From Streptomyces sp. AC555_RSS877 (GTDB lineage: Bacteria; Actinomycetota; Actinomycetes; Streptomycetales; Streptomycetaceae): a DNA stretch of 64,000 nt. Under the pieces are notes generated by a model. That model did no database searches. It worked only from the letters and a program-made list of their open reading frames with translations, and was not told where the DNA came from. The translations under genes and the position numbers were made by a program. Shown piece after piece: positions 33,586-42,832 of the stretch. Within the stretch, counting starts at the first letter, position 1. Each line of letters opens with the position of its first letter. Location of the stretch: positions 43,544 through 107,543 of the forward strand of contig NZ_JAGMUK010000049.1 in NCBI RefSeq assembly GCF_019049245.1, in the 5' to 3' direction.

Positions 33586-33954
33586 GTGCCAGGGCAGCGG
33601 AAGAGGAAACGTCGGCAGCAGGACGCGGGGCAGCGGGCTGCCATGCGCACGGATCCCGGCACGGGTCACTGGCAGGTGATCTTCGAGACCCGGGACGAGT
33701 CGGAGTGGCACGCTCACCTGCGGCGCCTACGCGCCGGGGCGGAGCGAATCGACTGGGCGATGACTCGGATCGACACCCTCTGCGGACGCCTGATGCACCC
33801 GACCACCTACCGGCTGAGTCTCTTCGTGCCTGGCCCTGCGCGCGATCCCAGCGGAGACCACCCTGGAGGCGGAACGCCCGCCACAGACCCGCAGGCCACA
33901 TACCCGCACGCCACGAAGGGCCAGCGCGGGGCTCCGGACGGCCACGTCATCTGA
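33586..33954 (+). CDS. Conserved small streptomycete protein of unknown function
   Basis: 122 residues from GTG 33586. It begins VPGQRKRKRRQQ and contains WQVIFETRDESEWHAHLRRLRA and a CGRLMHPTTYRLSLFVP block that I associate with a recurrent uncharacterised family in streptomycetes. A basic N-terminus and Pro-rich tail flank a compact core. No catalytic motif. Confidence 0.6.
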   Translation: MPGQRKRKRRQQDAGQRAAMRTDPGTGHWQVIFETRDESEWHAHLRRLRAGAERIDWAMTRIDTLCGRLMHPTTYRLSLFVPGPARDPSGDHPGGGTPATDPQATYPHATKGQRGAPDGHVI

Positions 33955-34028
33955 GCCATCGGACAGAGCCACGCTTGAGCCGCAGGGCAGGCTTAGCCAT
34001 GGCCGCCCCTCTATGCGATCGTTCGCCC

Positions 34029-34289
34029 ATGAGTAGCGACTACGACCGCATCCGCGCCGGCATCGAGTTCATGACCGCCTACGTGTCAGGAGATGACCTG
34101 CTGTCGGAGTACGTCGCCGAACGGCGACGTGAGGACCCCATGGCGACCGAGGCCCTCATGGACGGTACCGCGGCCCTGTGCGCGCAACTGCTGCGCACGA
34201 TGGCCCGGATGACCGGGAAGAGCGAGCACGACATCCTGCAAGAGCTTGCCCGTGGGACCCACCGGCATGAACAGCAGTCCGGCGACTGA
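34029..34289 (+). CDS. Small helical conserved protein
   Basis: 86 residues, MSSDYDRIRAGIEFMTAYVS onward, with helical segments through LLRTMARMTGKSEHDILQELA. No signal, no cofactor motif. It resembles other small cytosolic streptomycete proteins with no assigned role. The start at 34029 is the first ATG after a purine-poor region, so it is only moderately supported. Confidence 0.6.
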   Translation: MSSDYDRIRAGIEFMTAYVSGDDLLSEYVAERRREDPMATEALMDGTAALCAQLLRTMARMTGKSEHDILQELARGTHRHEQQSGD

Positions 34290-34569
34290 CACGCTCCGAA
34301 CAGAGCCCGAACCCGTGTGGCCCGGCACGCTGCTCCCGCCGGGCCACCCGGAATGAGCGAGGACCGTCCGGACGGATCCGGTCCGCCGGAAACGGGCATG
34401 CGTCTCGGGAGTCCACCCACAGTCAGTCAGACGCCGACAGAACCTGGCGGCTACGTTCCCGGACAACCAACGCCGTTGGCGGGATGCCCACGGCGTCCAG
34501 CCGAGACAGGAGATCGGGCTCCTCCTCCGTACGGGCGGCATGGGACAAATGGCAACTCGCTTGGTCCTC

Positions 34570-35088
34570 CTAGCAGCCCGCCTCGACGCCGCTGTTCACG
34601 AACGAGTCGATGTTGATCGAGTAGCCGGCCCCGGTGGTGAGGTCGGGGCGGCTTCCGTGTCCGTCCTCCGCGAGGAGCTCGGCGGTGAGGAAAACGACCT
34701 GCAGGACCATTTCCTCTCTGGTGAAGCACAGGTCGTCGGGCAAGGCTTCGGGGCCCGCCTTCCATCCGTCCCGTACCGCCGCCGCCCGGTAGTGTGCGGC
34801 GACTTCGGCCTGCGAGCCTGGGAAGGCGTACGTCCGGCCGGCATACACCGAGACATCGCCGCTGTCCGCCCAGCAGCCGGCGTCAACCTCCTCGAAGCCC
34901 CGGGCGACCGTGGCCCCGGCGGGGCGGGAGTCGAGGATGTCGAGCGCCGCCACCTCCTTCACCCGGTCGTCGGTCCCCTCACAGTCCTTGGTGAGTTCCA
35001 GCAGCGCGCAGCCGGTGAGCGTTGCGGCCGCGAGAGCGGTCGACAGGAGCAGAACTATCGGGCGGGTGGTACCGGTCCGCAGAGGCAA
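34570..35088 (-). CDS. Small lipoprotein
   Basis: About 172 residues. The start is uncertain: TTG 35088 has GGAG 5 nt upstream, whereas the first ATG in frame (35193) gives an unlikely long tail before the signal. Lipobox LTGC with the acceptor Cys at about residue 27. The mature part contains several cysteines (KDCEG, GCWADSG, DLCFTREE) and no recognised domain. Confidence 0.6.
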   Translation of the reverse strand: MPLRTGTTRPIVLLLSTALAAATLTGCALLELTKDCEGTDDRVKEVAALDILDSRPAGATVARGFEEVDAGCWADSGDVSVYAGRTYAFPGSQAEVAAHYRAAAVRDGWKAGPEALPDDLCFTREEMVLQVVFLTAELLAEDGHGSRPDLTTGAGYSINIDSFVNSGVEAGC

Positions 35089-35307
35089 AGCGGGCTCCAG
35101 GTGAAGGCCGGGGCGGAGGGAGGCGGGGATCCGCCCGACAAAGAGTTGTCCGTGCCCGCTCCAAAGTGGGCACCGCCCAGTTCTACCAAGCAACCGTCAC
35201 CCGCGCATCGCTCAGCCGGTTCTGGTGACGGACACCGACCTCCGACCGCCGTGGAGGCAGGACGTGATCCGTGATCTGCGGGAGCGCGTGACCTGCGGGA
35301 AGGGGCC

Positions 35308-36528
35308 CTAGTCCTTGGTGGCGGGTTCCGACGCGACGCCCGGACGCGTCCCGGGGGCGGCCGGCTGTCGTTCCTCGCGCCTGCCCAGCGCCACCAGGGT
35401 CAGGGTCACGGTGACCGATCCGGTCGCCATCAGCGTCATCGCCGTGGCCGGGGAGGTCAGTTGGGCCGCCGTGCCCGCGAGGACGGCACCGACGCCCTGC
35501 AGGGCGGCCATGCCGGTGGCGTGCAGGCCGAGGGCCTGACCCGCGAGGTCGTCGGGGGTGAGGGACATCAGGCGTTCCTGCAGGACGAGACTCGCGGCGA
35601 AACCGACGGAGGCGACGGTGACCGCCACGGCTGACAGCGCCACTCCCGGCCGTAGGACGAAGAACAGGTAGGGAGCCGCCAGCAGGAGGCGTAGCGGGGT
35701 CGCGAGACGGGTGCGCACCGCGGGCGGTACCAGGCGGCCCACCGCCATGTCGCCCACGAACATGCCCAGCGCCCCGAACGCGTACAGCGTGCCGGCGGCT
35801 TGGGGAGCGTAGGACACGTAGAGCGAATCACCACCGACGATCAGGCCGTTGGGGACCCACAGGCCCAGGTAGGTCAGGCGGCGTGGGCGTGAGGACCACA
35901 GGAGGGCGTTGGTGCGCCAGGTCGCCGAGACGGACGGGCGGCCGGAGGAACGTGGTGGGCGGGCCGTGAGCCCCAGGCGGGTGACGATGGCCGACATCAG
36001 GTACAGCGCCGCCGCGAGGAGCAGGCAGGTCCGTGGGGACAGGAGCGTCAGCAGTGCGCCGCCCGTCGCGAAACCGGCCATCTGTGTCAGTCCCCAGAGC
36101 ATGTTGGACACCGAACGGCCCAGGACATAGCCCTCCTTGGACAGGATGTCGTTCAGCAGGCCCCCGCGCACTCCCCCGCCCAGCGACGCGACCATGCCCT
36201 GCAGGAGTACGACGGCGAAGACCCCCCAGACCGGCAGGCCGGGCAGCGCCAGCACCGCCGTGCCGGCCGCGAAGACGAGGGCGAGGCCGGACAGGCTCGC
36301 GCGCGCGGGCAGACGGTCGGCGCCCGAGAGCAGGAACGCGCCCCCCAACAACTGCGCCAACTGCGGGCCGAACATGCTCACCGCCGACAGGAACGGGGAG
36401 CCGGTGGCCCGGAAGACCAGCGTGGCGAGGGCCAGGCCGCCGAGCGTCTGGGCCGCGGCGAAGGCGGCGAAGGAGAGCAGATACGGGGTGAACTCCGGGG
36501 TGCGGAACAGGGATCTGTAGCTGCGCAT
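35308..36528 (-). CDS. MFS transporter
   Basis: 406 residues from ATG 36528 (MRSYRSLFRTPEFTPYLL). About 12 spans; the TM2-3 loop carries LSGADRLPARASL. It looks like a DHA-type exporter. It is divergent from the ArsR-like gene at 36597, with a 68-bp interval holding a 6-bp dyad. That regulator probably controls it. The substrate is unknown. Confidence 0.88.
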   Translation of the reverse strand: MRSYRSLFRTPEFTPYLLSFAAFAAAQTLGGLALATLVFRATGSPFLSAVSMFGPQLAQLLGGAFLLSGADRLPARASLSGLALVFAAGTAVLALPGLPVWGVFAVVLLQGMVASLGGGVRGGLLNDILSKEGYVLGRSVSNMLWGLTQMAGFATGGALLTLLSPRTCLLLAAALYLMSAIVTRLGLTARPPRSSGRPSVSATWRTNALLWSSRPRRLTYLGLWVPNGLIVGGDSLYVSYAPQAAGTLYAFGALGMFVGDMAVGRLVPPAVRTRLATPLRLLLAAPYLFFVLRPGVALSAVAVTVASVGFAASLVLQERLMSLTPDDLAGQALGLHATGMAALQGVGAVLAGTAAQLTSPATAMTLMATGSVTVTLTLVALGRREERQPAAPGTRPGVASEPATKD

Positions 36529-36568
36529 GGGGCGAAGTATCGGAGCGGCCCGGCAGCCATGTTTACTG

Positions 36569-36586
36569 TTTCGCCGACACGCGAAA
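36569..36586. promoter_or_regulatory. Operator-like dyad TTTCGC-CGACAC-GCGAAA
   Basis: Perfect 6-bp inverted repeat with 6-bp spacer in the 68-bp divergent interval. It ends 10 bp before the regulator start, so a dimer bound here could block both promoters. Confidence 0.5.
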
Positions 36587-36596
36587 GGTCGTACGC

Positions 36597-37580
36597 ATGG
36601 GCTTATGGCAGATCGACACCGACACCCTCGCCCGCAGTCGGTTCGTGCTCTCGCCGTTCGCCGAGACCTTCGCGAGCCTGAAACTGCTGCACGCGGGGAC
36701 CGGCGCCCATCCGGGCGAGGAGGCCTGGCTGCGCGCCCATCTGCCTGGCTACTGCGCGCGCCTCGCGGCCGACCCGGTGGCCGCGCTGCTCGTGCAGGCG
36801 GCACTCGGCACGTCCTGGATCGCCGACTTCTTCTGCCCCACCTCGTGCGTCGGGGAGAGCTTCGAGGAGACCGTGGCCCGGGTACGGGCGGCCGGGGCCG
36901 GGGAGGCGCGGGCCAACCTCCGCGTGTCTCTCCGGGGCCCGCTCCCCGCCGCCCTGGAGCGGGACGACCTGCCCGAGCGGGCGACCGCGCTCCTGACCCA
37001 CGTCTGGGAGGAGACCGTACGGCCGTACTGGGAGCGTCGGCGGCGCGTTCTGGAGGCGGACGTCGTCGCGCGGACCGCGCGGGTGGGCCAGGGCGGCTGG
37101 GCGGCCCTGCTGGACGAGCTGCGGCCGTGGACGCGGTGGCTCGGGGAGAACGGGTTCCAGGTCAACCCGCACCCGTATCCCCCGCGGGAGGTCGCCGCCG
37201 GAGCCCAGCTGCTGTTCATGCCGGTGACGACGGGGGCCGGGTGGGTCTCGTGGGAGGGACGGGAACGGTACGCCGTCGTCTACCCGTGTCTCGGTGTGCT
37301 CGCCGAGGACCACGACCGGCGGCCCGTCCCGGCCGGGCTCGGTGCGCTCATCGGGACCTCACGGGCCGGATTGCTGGTGCTGCTCGGGACTCCCATGAGC
37401 ACGACGCAGCTGGTCGCCGTGACAGGCCAGGGGCTGGGGTCGGTCGGGCGGCATCTGCGGGTGCTGCTGGACGCCGGGCTGGTGGAGCGTCGACGGGCCG
37501 GGCGGTCGGTGCTGTACGTGCGGACGGCTGCCGGCGAGGTGCTCGTGGAGGCGTCGGGGGCAGGGGCCGGAGGCCGGTGA
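36597..37580 (+). CDS. ArsR-like regulator with large N-terminal domain (DUF5937 type)
   Basis: 327 residues. The first ~230 form an uncharacterised domain typical of streptomycete DUF5937 regulators (starting WQIDTDTLARSRFVLSPFAETF). The C-terminal ~80 are an ArsR winged helix: TSRAGLLVLLGTPMSTTQLVAVTG, then LGSVGRHLRVLLDAGLV and the wing RRAGRSVLYVRT. It is divergent from the MFS gene; the pair is a regulator/exporter module. Confidence 0.85.
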   Translation: MGLWQIDTDTLARSRFVLSPFAETFASLKLLHAGTGAHPGEEAWLRAHLPGYCARLAADPVAALLVQAALGTSWIADFFCPTSCVGESFEETVARVRAAGAGEARANLRVSLRGPLPAALERDDLPERATALLTHVWEETVRPYWERRRRVLEADVVARTARVGQGGWAALLDELRPWTRWLGENGFQVNPHPYPPREVAAGAQLLFMPVTTGAGWVSWEGRERYAVVYPCLGVLAEDHDRRPVPAGLGALIGTSRAGLLVLLGTPMSTTQLVAVTGQGLGSVGRHLRVLLDAGLVERRRAGRSVLYVRTAAGEVLVEASGAGAGGR

Positions 37581-37648
37581 CCCGGAGGGCCGGAGTCGGA
37601 GTCGGGACTCCCGTGCGAGTCGGCTGTGGAAATCGGTCCCCGGTATGA

Positions 37649-37897
37649 CGTCGCTCCCGTACGGCTGCCCAGCAGTGGCGGGACCGTGCGGCGAAACGCT
37701 ACGACCACCTGGTGCTGCGCCACCCGGAGGCGTACGCCGACCACGCCGCCGACTTCTGGCTCATGGTGGGAGCGAACGTCGACCGAGGACTCCAACTGGC
37801 CTTGCGGGCCCTGGTCATGCGCCAGACGACCCGCTCGTACGCCCTGGTCCAGCGCGCCACCACTGCGCGCAACCAGACGGCGCGCGACGCACCGTAG
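37649..37897 (+). pseudogene. Fragment of a TPR-repeat protein
   Basis: An open stretch after an in-frame TGA at 37646 reads QQWRDRAAKRYDHLVLRHPEAYADHAADFWL and then RALVMRQTTRSYALVQRA. This is the C-terminal helical repeat pattern of streptomycete tetratricopeptide proteins. There is no start codon with a ribosome-binding site and no upstream part of such a protein, and it ends early at 37897. I read it as a decayed gene remnant. Recognition is by eye, so moderate confidence. Confidence 0.45.
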
Positions 37898-38205
37898 GAA
37901 GCGGCACCTCCGCGGAACATGCGAGTCACGTGCCGTCTCACGGAAGGCTGCCCTACACCGAACTCGCCGCCCTGTGACGCGAGTTCACCGATCAGCTCCA
38001 TGGTGCGAGAGCGCCGCCGCATCGGCCATGCTCATGCCGCCCGCAGGGTGTTCCGCCGTCGCGCCTACACTGCACGGCACCGTGGCCGCCCTGCAAAGGC
38101 AACAACACTTCCGACTAGCAGCAACCCCGTTTCCTGGCTGGTTTCTTCGGCGGGTCGTTCGATGAGGACGGGCCCAGCGGACCTCTTCGGTCCTAGGATC
38201 GGACC
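37898..38205. other. Intergenic stretch without a recognisable gene
   Basis: 308 bp between the TPR fragment and the SRPBCC gene. Short frames only, none with a family signature. It may hold further decay of the TPR gene and the promoter of the next gene. Confidence 0.45.
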
Positions 38206-38673
38206 ATGAGCAGGACCGACCGCGCCAACCGGGTGATCGCGGCACCACCGACGACTGTCTACGGCGCACTCCTCGACCGGGAATCGCTCGAGGCCTGGCT
38301 GCCGCCGGACGGTATGAGCGGGCGGATCGAGCGGTGGGATCCCCGGCCCGGTGGCGGGTTCCGGATGGTCCTCACCTACCTCGACCCCACCGGCAGCCCC
38401 GGCAAGTCCTCGGAAGCGACGGATGTCGTCGACGTCGGTTTCGCGGACCTGGTGCCACCGGAGCGCGTGGTGCAGCGGGCGGTGTTCGAGGCAGACGACC
38501 CGTCGTACGCGGGCACCATGACGATGACCTGGTACCTCGCTGCCGCCGGAGACGGGACCGAGGTGACCGTCACCGCCACCGACGTGCCACCCGGCATCGA
38601 CCAAGCGGCCCACGAAGCCGGCATCGCCTCCTCGCTGGCCAACCTGGCGTCGTACGTCGAAGCAGCCCGCTGA
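38206..38673 (+). CDS. SRPBCC/AHSA1-like protein
   Basis: 155 residues. Start RVIAAPPTTVYGALLDRESLEAWLPPDG, middle ERWDPRPGGGFRMVL, end GIASSLANLASYVEA: the START/Bet v1 helix-grip fold of the AHSA1 branch. These bind hydrophobic ligands or act as stress proteins. Its ligand and partner are unknown. Confidence 0.88.
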   Translation: MSRTDRANRVIAAPPTTVYGALLDRESLEAWLPPDGMSGRIERWDPRPGGGFRMVLTYLDPTGSPGKSSEATDVVDVGFADLVPPERVVQRAVFEADDPSYAGTMTMTWYLAAAGDGTEVTVTATDVPPGIDQAAHEAGIASSLANLASYVEAAR

Positions 38674-38770
38674 CCCGAGCCGGCTGCGCCCGGGCCCGGG
38701 CCCGGCCACGATGCCGCGCGACATGGCCCCGTCCCGGCGCAGGGCGGGCAGCGGGCGCAGCTCAGAGGTA

Positions 38771-38796
38771 TCCGACGTACGTAGTACGAAGTCGGA
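38771..38796. promoter_or_regulatory. Dyad TCCGAC ... GTCGGA upstream of YihY/BrkB gene
   Basis: Two perfect 6-bp arms 14 bp apart with an internal TACGTA, about 64 bp before the start codon at 38860. A candidate operator or promoter-proximal hairpin. Confidence 0.3.
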
Positions 38797-38859
38797 CGGG
38801 AAGGTTCACACCGGGCAACCGGACACGAGGCAACCGCACGACAAGGGAGCGTCCAGGCC

Positions 38860-39825
38860 ATGGGAACCGCAGTCCACGTCCCCCAGACCCGGGACATGAT
38901 CGGAGAAGAACTCTCCGGCGACGAAGCGTTCACCGCGCTGCGGCACTACGGAGGGCTGCGGCTGCTGACCGACTCCTTCGCCCGGTTCCGTTACGCGGAC
39001 GGCTTCACCAACGCACGCGCGCTCGCCTTCCAGGTGGTGCTCGGTCTGGTGCCCTGCACCGTGGCGCTCGTCGGGCTGGCCACGTCGGTGCACACGGAGG
39101 GGGCGGGCCGGATCATCGAGCTCACCCTCGGCCGGATCGTGCCGGGTGCGAGCGCGCACGTCGTCGAGGACGCCTTCGACGGCACCCGGCGCACCGCCGA
39201 CGGCGACGTGTGGAGCACGCTCGCCCTCTGGCTCGGTCTGGCCTTCGCGCTGCTGAATCTCGCCTCGGCCATGGGGCAGATCGAGCGCGGCGCCAACCGC
39301 ATCTACGGCATCGAGCGCGACCGTCCCTTCCCGCGCAAGTACGCCAGGGCGCTGGTCCTGGCGCTCTCGGCGGGGCTCCCCCTGGTGCTGGGCTTCGTCG
39401 TACTCGTCGCCGGTGAGGCCGTCGGCGCCGCGGTCGCGGAATCCGCCGGCCGGGAGGACGGCGGGCCTTCATGGTGGGGCGTGCTCGACATCCCCGTGGG
39501 ACTCGCGCTGGCCTGGGTGGCCTCCGCCGTGATCTTCCGCTGGTCGCCCCGTCGCGTGCAGCCGGGCTACACCTGGCTGGCCTTCGGCTCTGCCGTACAC
39601 CTCCTGCTGTGGGTCTCGGCCACATGGCTGCTCGCGCTCTATGTCGAGAAGAGCGGTGCCTTCGGCGCCGTGTACGGGCCGCTCACCGCTTTCATCGCTC
39701 TGCTGCTGTGGGCCAACCTCACGGCCGTCGCGCTCTTTCTCGGCATCGCGTTCGCCGCCCAGCTCGAAGCGGCCCGTGCCGGCATCGAAGCGCCCGTGCG
39801 TCCGGATCCAGGCCCGGGTGCGTGA
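38860..39825 (+). CDS. YihY/BrkB-family inner-membrane protein
   Basis: 321 residues with about six membrane spans. Family features include the N-terminal DSFARFRYADGFTNARALAFQ segment before TM1 and LGLAFALLNLASAMGQIERGANRIYGIER between spans 2 and 3, with GAVYGPLTAFIALLLWAN near the end. Named after virulence factor BrkB, but most members are of unknown function and are not nucleases, despite an old RNase BN label. Confidence 0.88.
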   Translation: MGTAVHVPQTRDMIGEELSGDEAFTALRHYGGLRLLTDSFARFRYADGFTNARALAFQVVLGLVPCTVALVGLATSVHTEGAGRIIELTLGRIVPGASAHVVEDAFDGTRRTADGDVWSTLALWLGLAFALLNLASAMGQIERGANRIYGIERDRPFPRKYARALVLALSAGLPLVLGFVVLVAGEAVGAAVAESAGREDGGPSWWGVLDIPVGLALAWVASAVIFRWSPRRVQPGYTWLAFGSAVHLLLWVSATWLLALYVEKSGAFGAVYGPLTAFIALLLWANLTAVALFLGIAFAAQLEAARAGIEAPVRPDPGPGA

Positions 39826-39903
39826 TGCGTCCTTCTCACGTCCGTGTGGGGACTCCCCCTGGGTCGCCCTCTGTGGCCTGCCCGGGATGGCTGCTTTCCC
39901 TCC

Positions 39904-41271
39904 TCAGGCGCTGAGGGAGGCGCGCCTGATCGCGTCGAGCGCGCGCGTCACGTCGTCGTCGGTCGTCGACCAGTTGCTCACCGAGATCCGCATGACGCGC
40001 CGGCCTTTCCAGGTGGAACCGCTGATCCACGCCGTGCCGTCGTCGAGCAGCCGGGTGAGTACCCGTTCCGTGCGCTCGTCGTTGCCGAACTCGGCGCAGA
40101 CCTGGGTGAACACCACGTCGTTGAGCACTGTCGCGCCGTCGATCCCGGCGATGCCGGTGGCGAACGCGGAGGCGTGTCGGCACAGCCGCTCGACGAGGTC
40201 GGCCACACCTGACCGGCCGAGGGACCTGAGTGCTGCCCACACGGTGAACGCCCTGCCGCGCCGGGAGAGCTCGGGGACCTTGTCGATGGGGTCGCCGTAC
40301 TCGTCCTGGATGAGATAGTCGCCGTGCAGGCCCATCGCCGCCCGGATCGCGGACGGGTCGCGCACGACGGCGAGGCCGCAGTCGTAGGGGACGTTCAGGG
40401 TCTTGTGGGCATCCGTCGCCCAGGAGTCGGCGTTCGCGCAGCCCGCCGTCAGGTGTGCGTGGATCGGGGAGGCGGCCGCCCACAGTCCGAAGGCGCCGTC
40501 GATGTGCACCCATGCATGCGCGTCGCGAGCGGCACGGATCGCCTCGACGAAGGGATCGAAGGCGCCGGAGTGGATGTCTCCGGCCTGAAGGATCACGATC
40601 GTGGGGTCCTGACCGCCGGCCGCCAGGGTGTGCCGAAGGGCCTCGGGCTCGATGCGTCCTTGATCGTCCGCCTTCACCAGTTCGGGTCTGCCCAGTCCCA
40701 GGTAGCGCAGCGTCAGGTCGATGGCCATGTGCCGGCTCTCGCCGACGACGACGCGTACGGCCGGGCCGCCTACGAGTCCGTCGCGGGCGATGTCCCGGCC
40801 GACACGCCGCAGCACCGCGTCCCGCCCGGCGGCGAGACAGGTGAAGTTCGCCATCGTGGCACCAGTGGTGAAGCCCACGGCGCTGCCGCTGGGCAGGCCG
40901 AGCACATCGAGCAACCACGTGCTCGCGATGTCCTCCGCCGCCGTGTACGCGGGCGACACGGCACGCATCACGCAGTTCTGATCCCAGGCACTGACCAGCC
41001 AGTCCGCGGCCAGCGCGGCCGGCTCGGTGCCACCGACCACGAAGCCGTAGAAGCGGCCGCTGGGAAACGCGGTGAGCCCCGGTTCACATGCCGTGACCAG
41101 CAGGTCGACGACGTCGGCGGGCGCGCTGGGAGCGTCGGGCAGCTCGGCACCGAGCGCGCGCACGATCTCGTCGACCGAGGCGCGGGCGGGAACCCGGCGG
41201 TCGGACAGGCTCGCCAGCCAGCGGACGGCATGGCCGTATGCCTGGCGGAGCGCCGTCTCGCGCTCGTCCAT
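39904..41271 (-). CDS. PLP-dependent group II-type amino acid decarboxylase
   Basis: 455 residues from ATG 41271. The fold-type I core shows VGFTTGATMANFTCLAAGRD (phosphate cup), WVHIDGAFGLW (PLP-stacking/aspartate region) and SWATDAHKTLNVPYDCG, with the Schiff-base lysine in HKTLN. It resembles aromatic-L-amino-acid and tyrosine decarboxylases; the exact amino acid is not determined. It stands alone on the minus strand. Confidence 0.87.
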   Translation of the reverse strand: MDERETALRQAYGHAVRWLASLSDRRVPARASVDEIVRALGAELPDAPSAPADVVDLLVTACEPGLTAFPSGRFYGFVVGGTEPAALAADWLVSAWDQNCVMRAVSPAYTAAEDIASTWLLDVLGLPSGSAVGFTTGATMANFTCLAAGRDAVLRRVGRDIARDGLVGGPAVRVVVGESRHMAIDLTLRYLGLGRPELVKADDQGRIEPEALRHTLAAGGQDPTIVILQAGDIHSGAFDPFVEAIRAARDAHAWVHIDGAFGLWAAASPIHAHLTAGCANADSWATDAHKTLNVPYDCGLAVVRDPSAIRAAMGLHGDYLIQDEYGDPIDKVPELSRRGRAFTVWAALRSLGRSGVADLVERLCRHASAFATGIAGIDGATVLNDVVFTQVCAEFGNDERTERVLTRLLDDGTAWISGSTWKGRRVMRISVSNWSTTDDDVTRALDAIRRASLSA

Positions 41272-41437
41272 ACCTCGGACTATGGGACAGTCGCCGCGCC
41301 GGCGCAAGCCACGATGTGCTCGACCGCTCCCCCGGCCTGATCCATCACCGAACAGCAGCGGAACGCATGCTTCACACATCCGGCGACGGCTCCCGCATGG
41401 CTTCCGGCCGGCACGCGTGCCCAGGAACGGGAACGGC

Positions 41438-42313
41438 CTAGCCCGGTTGCCTGATGCTCTCGATGATGCGGGCGAAGCCTTCCTCTCCATGGCCCGCCTC
41501 GATCTGGCGTTGGATGAGCCGCTGGACCGTGGCGAGCAGCTCGGTGCTGATGCCCTGGTCGGAACTGGCGGCCAGGAGATGACTGAGGTCGGAGAACCGG
41601 AGGCTCTGTTGCCCTTCGACGGTGTAGTCCCCACCGTCGATGACCTCGGCGAAGCCTTCGAAGCCGCTGGTCATGGCAGTCAGCCAAGGTGTGGCCCGAG
41701 CGGCGAACTCGCCCGCCGTCACCCCCGCCGGGGCGACCATGGCGGCCCCGTGCATGAATCCGGCGAACATGACGTACATACCCGCGAGCAGAGCGAAGTC
41801 GTACAGGGACGCCAGTCCGGCGTCCTCACCGAAGTAGGTGCTGGTTCCCCACAGGTCGAGCAGCGGCTTGTTCTCACCGAAGACCTCGGCCGATCCGCTG
41901 TAGAGGATCGATGCCGCAGGCAGGCCGATCATGTGCGGTACGGCCATGATGCCGCCGTCCAGATACGCGGTCCCGGCCTGGGCGGCCCAGGCGGCCAGCT
42001 CCCGTGACTGGGCCGGTGACGTCGTGGTCACGTTGACCAGGGTTCGTCCGGCCAGCTCGTCGGAGAGCGGATCGAGCACCTCGTGGACCGATGCGTGGTC
42101 CAGCAGGCATGCGATCACCAGCCGGCTGGAGCGGACCGCGTCGCCGGCCGTGGCAGCGGCCTTGGCGCCCTGCGCAACGAGGTCGTCCGCCTTCCCCGGT
42201 GAGCGGTTCCAGACTGTTGTCGCGTATCCGGCCTTCACCAGGGCGCCCGCGAGAGCGCCGCCCATCGCCCCGAGCCCGAGAACACTCACGTGAACGCCGT
42301 TGTTGGTTGTCAT
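41438..42313 (-). CDS. NAD(P)-dependent oxidoreductase, imine-reductase/beta-hydroxyacid dehydrogenase type
   Basis: 291 residues. Rossmann motif VLGLGAMGGALA (residues about 11-22), substrate-binding TTSPAQSRELA region, then a helical C-terminal domain with YDFALLAGMYVMFAGFMHG. This is the layout of streptomycete imine reductases within the 3-hydroxyisobutyrate dehydrogenase superfamily. It is divergent from an HxlR regulator at 42435 that probably controls it. Confidence 0.85.
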   Translation of the reverse strand: MTTNNGVHVSVLGLGAMGGALAGALVKAGYATTVWNRSPGKADDLVAQGAKAAATAGDAVRSSRLVIACLLDHASVHEVLDPLSDELAGRTLVNVTTTSPAQSRELAAWAAQAGTAYLDGGIMAVPHMIGLPAASILYSGSAEVFGENKPLLDLWGTSTYFGEDAGLASLYDFALLAGMYVMFAGFMHGAAMVAPAGVTAGEFAARATPWLTAMTSGFEGFAEVIDGGDYTVEGQQSLRFSDLSHLLAASSDQGISTELLATVQRLIQRQIEAGHGEEGFARIIESIRQPG

Positions 42314-42384
42314 TTTTGGGATTCCCCCTCGTGTTCGTGGTTCGACTGAATCCTCTCCGCCGCCGATAGGATTGACCAGTACGG

Positions 42385-42406
42385 ACTAATTAGTGAGGTA
42401 CTCACT
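42385..42406. promoter_or_regulatory. Two overlapping dyads in the HxlR/oxidoreductase interval
   Basis: ACTAATTAGT (42385-42394, perfect) overlaps AGTGAG-GTA-CTCACT (42392-42406, perfect 6-bp arms). They lie about 30 bp before the HxlR start, in the only AT-rich patch. HxlR proteins bind such dyads as dimers. Confidence 0.55.
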
Positions 42407-42434
42407 CGTGGGTAAGCACGTCTCGGAGGGGCGA

Positions 42435-42791
42435 ATGGCGACATCAGCACGACGTGGTCCCTACTTCTGCGGCATCGACGCGGCGATGGACGTAGTCGCC
42501 GGCAAGTGGAAGTCGCTGATCCTCTGGGAGTTGAGCCACCACGGGACCCGCCGGTTCGCCGAGCTTCGACGCGGTCTGCCGGGCGTCAGCGAGAAGATGC
42601 TGATTCAGCATCTGCGGGAGATGGAAGCAGACGGGCTCGTGCATCGTGAGGTGTACCGGGAAGTGCCACCGAAGGTCGAGTACTCGTTGACGGAGCACGG
42701 CGTCTCGCTCAACGCGGCCCTGGCCTCGCTGGGAGCATGGGGCACTGACCGCATGCGGCGCATCGGGGCCGAGAAGGTCTCCGTCAACTAG
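42435..42791 (+). CDS. HxlR-family transcriptional regulator
   Basis: 118 residues from ATG 42435 (GGAGGGG upstream). Typical HxlR content: GIDAAMDVVAGKWKSLILWEL, RRFAELRRGLPGVSEKMLIQHLREMEADGLVHREVY, and VEYSLTEHG. One Cys near the N-terminus (YFCGIDA) is at the position used for redox or quinone sensing in many members. It is divergent from the imine-reductase-like gene. Confidence 0.9.
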   Translation: MATSARRGPYFCGIDAAMDVVAGKWKSLILWELSHHGTRRFAELRRGLPGVSEKMLIQHLREMEADGLVHREVYREVPPKVEYSLTEHGVSLNAALASLGAWGTDRMRRIGAEKVSVN

Positions 42792-42832
42792 GACATCCTC
42801 GTGGGGCCCGCTGCAGACGTCCGGTGCGAGGG

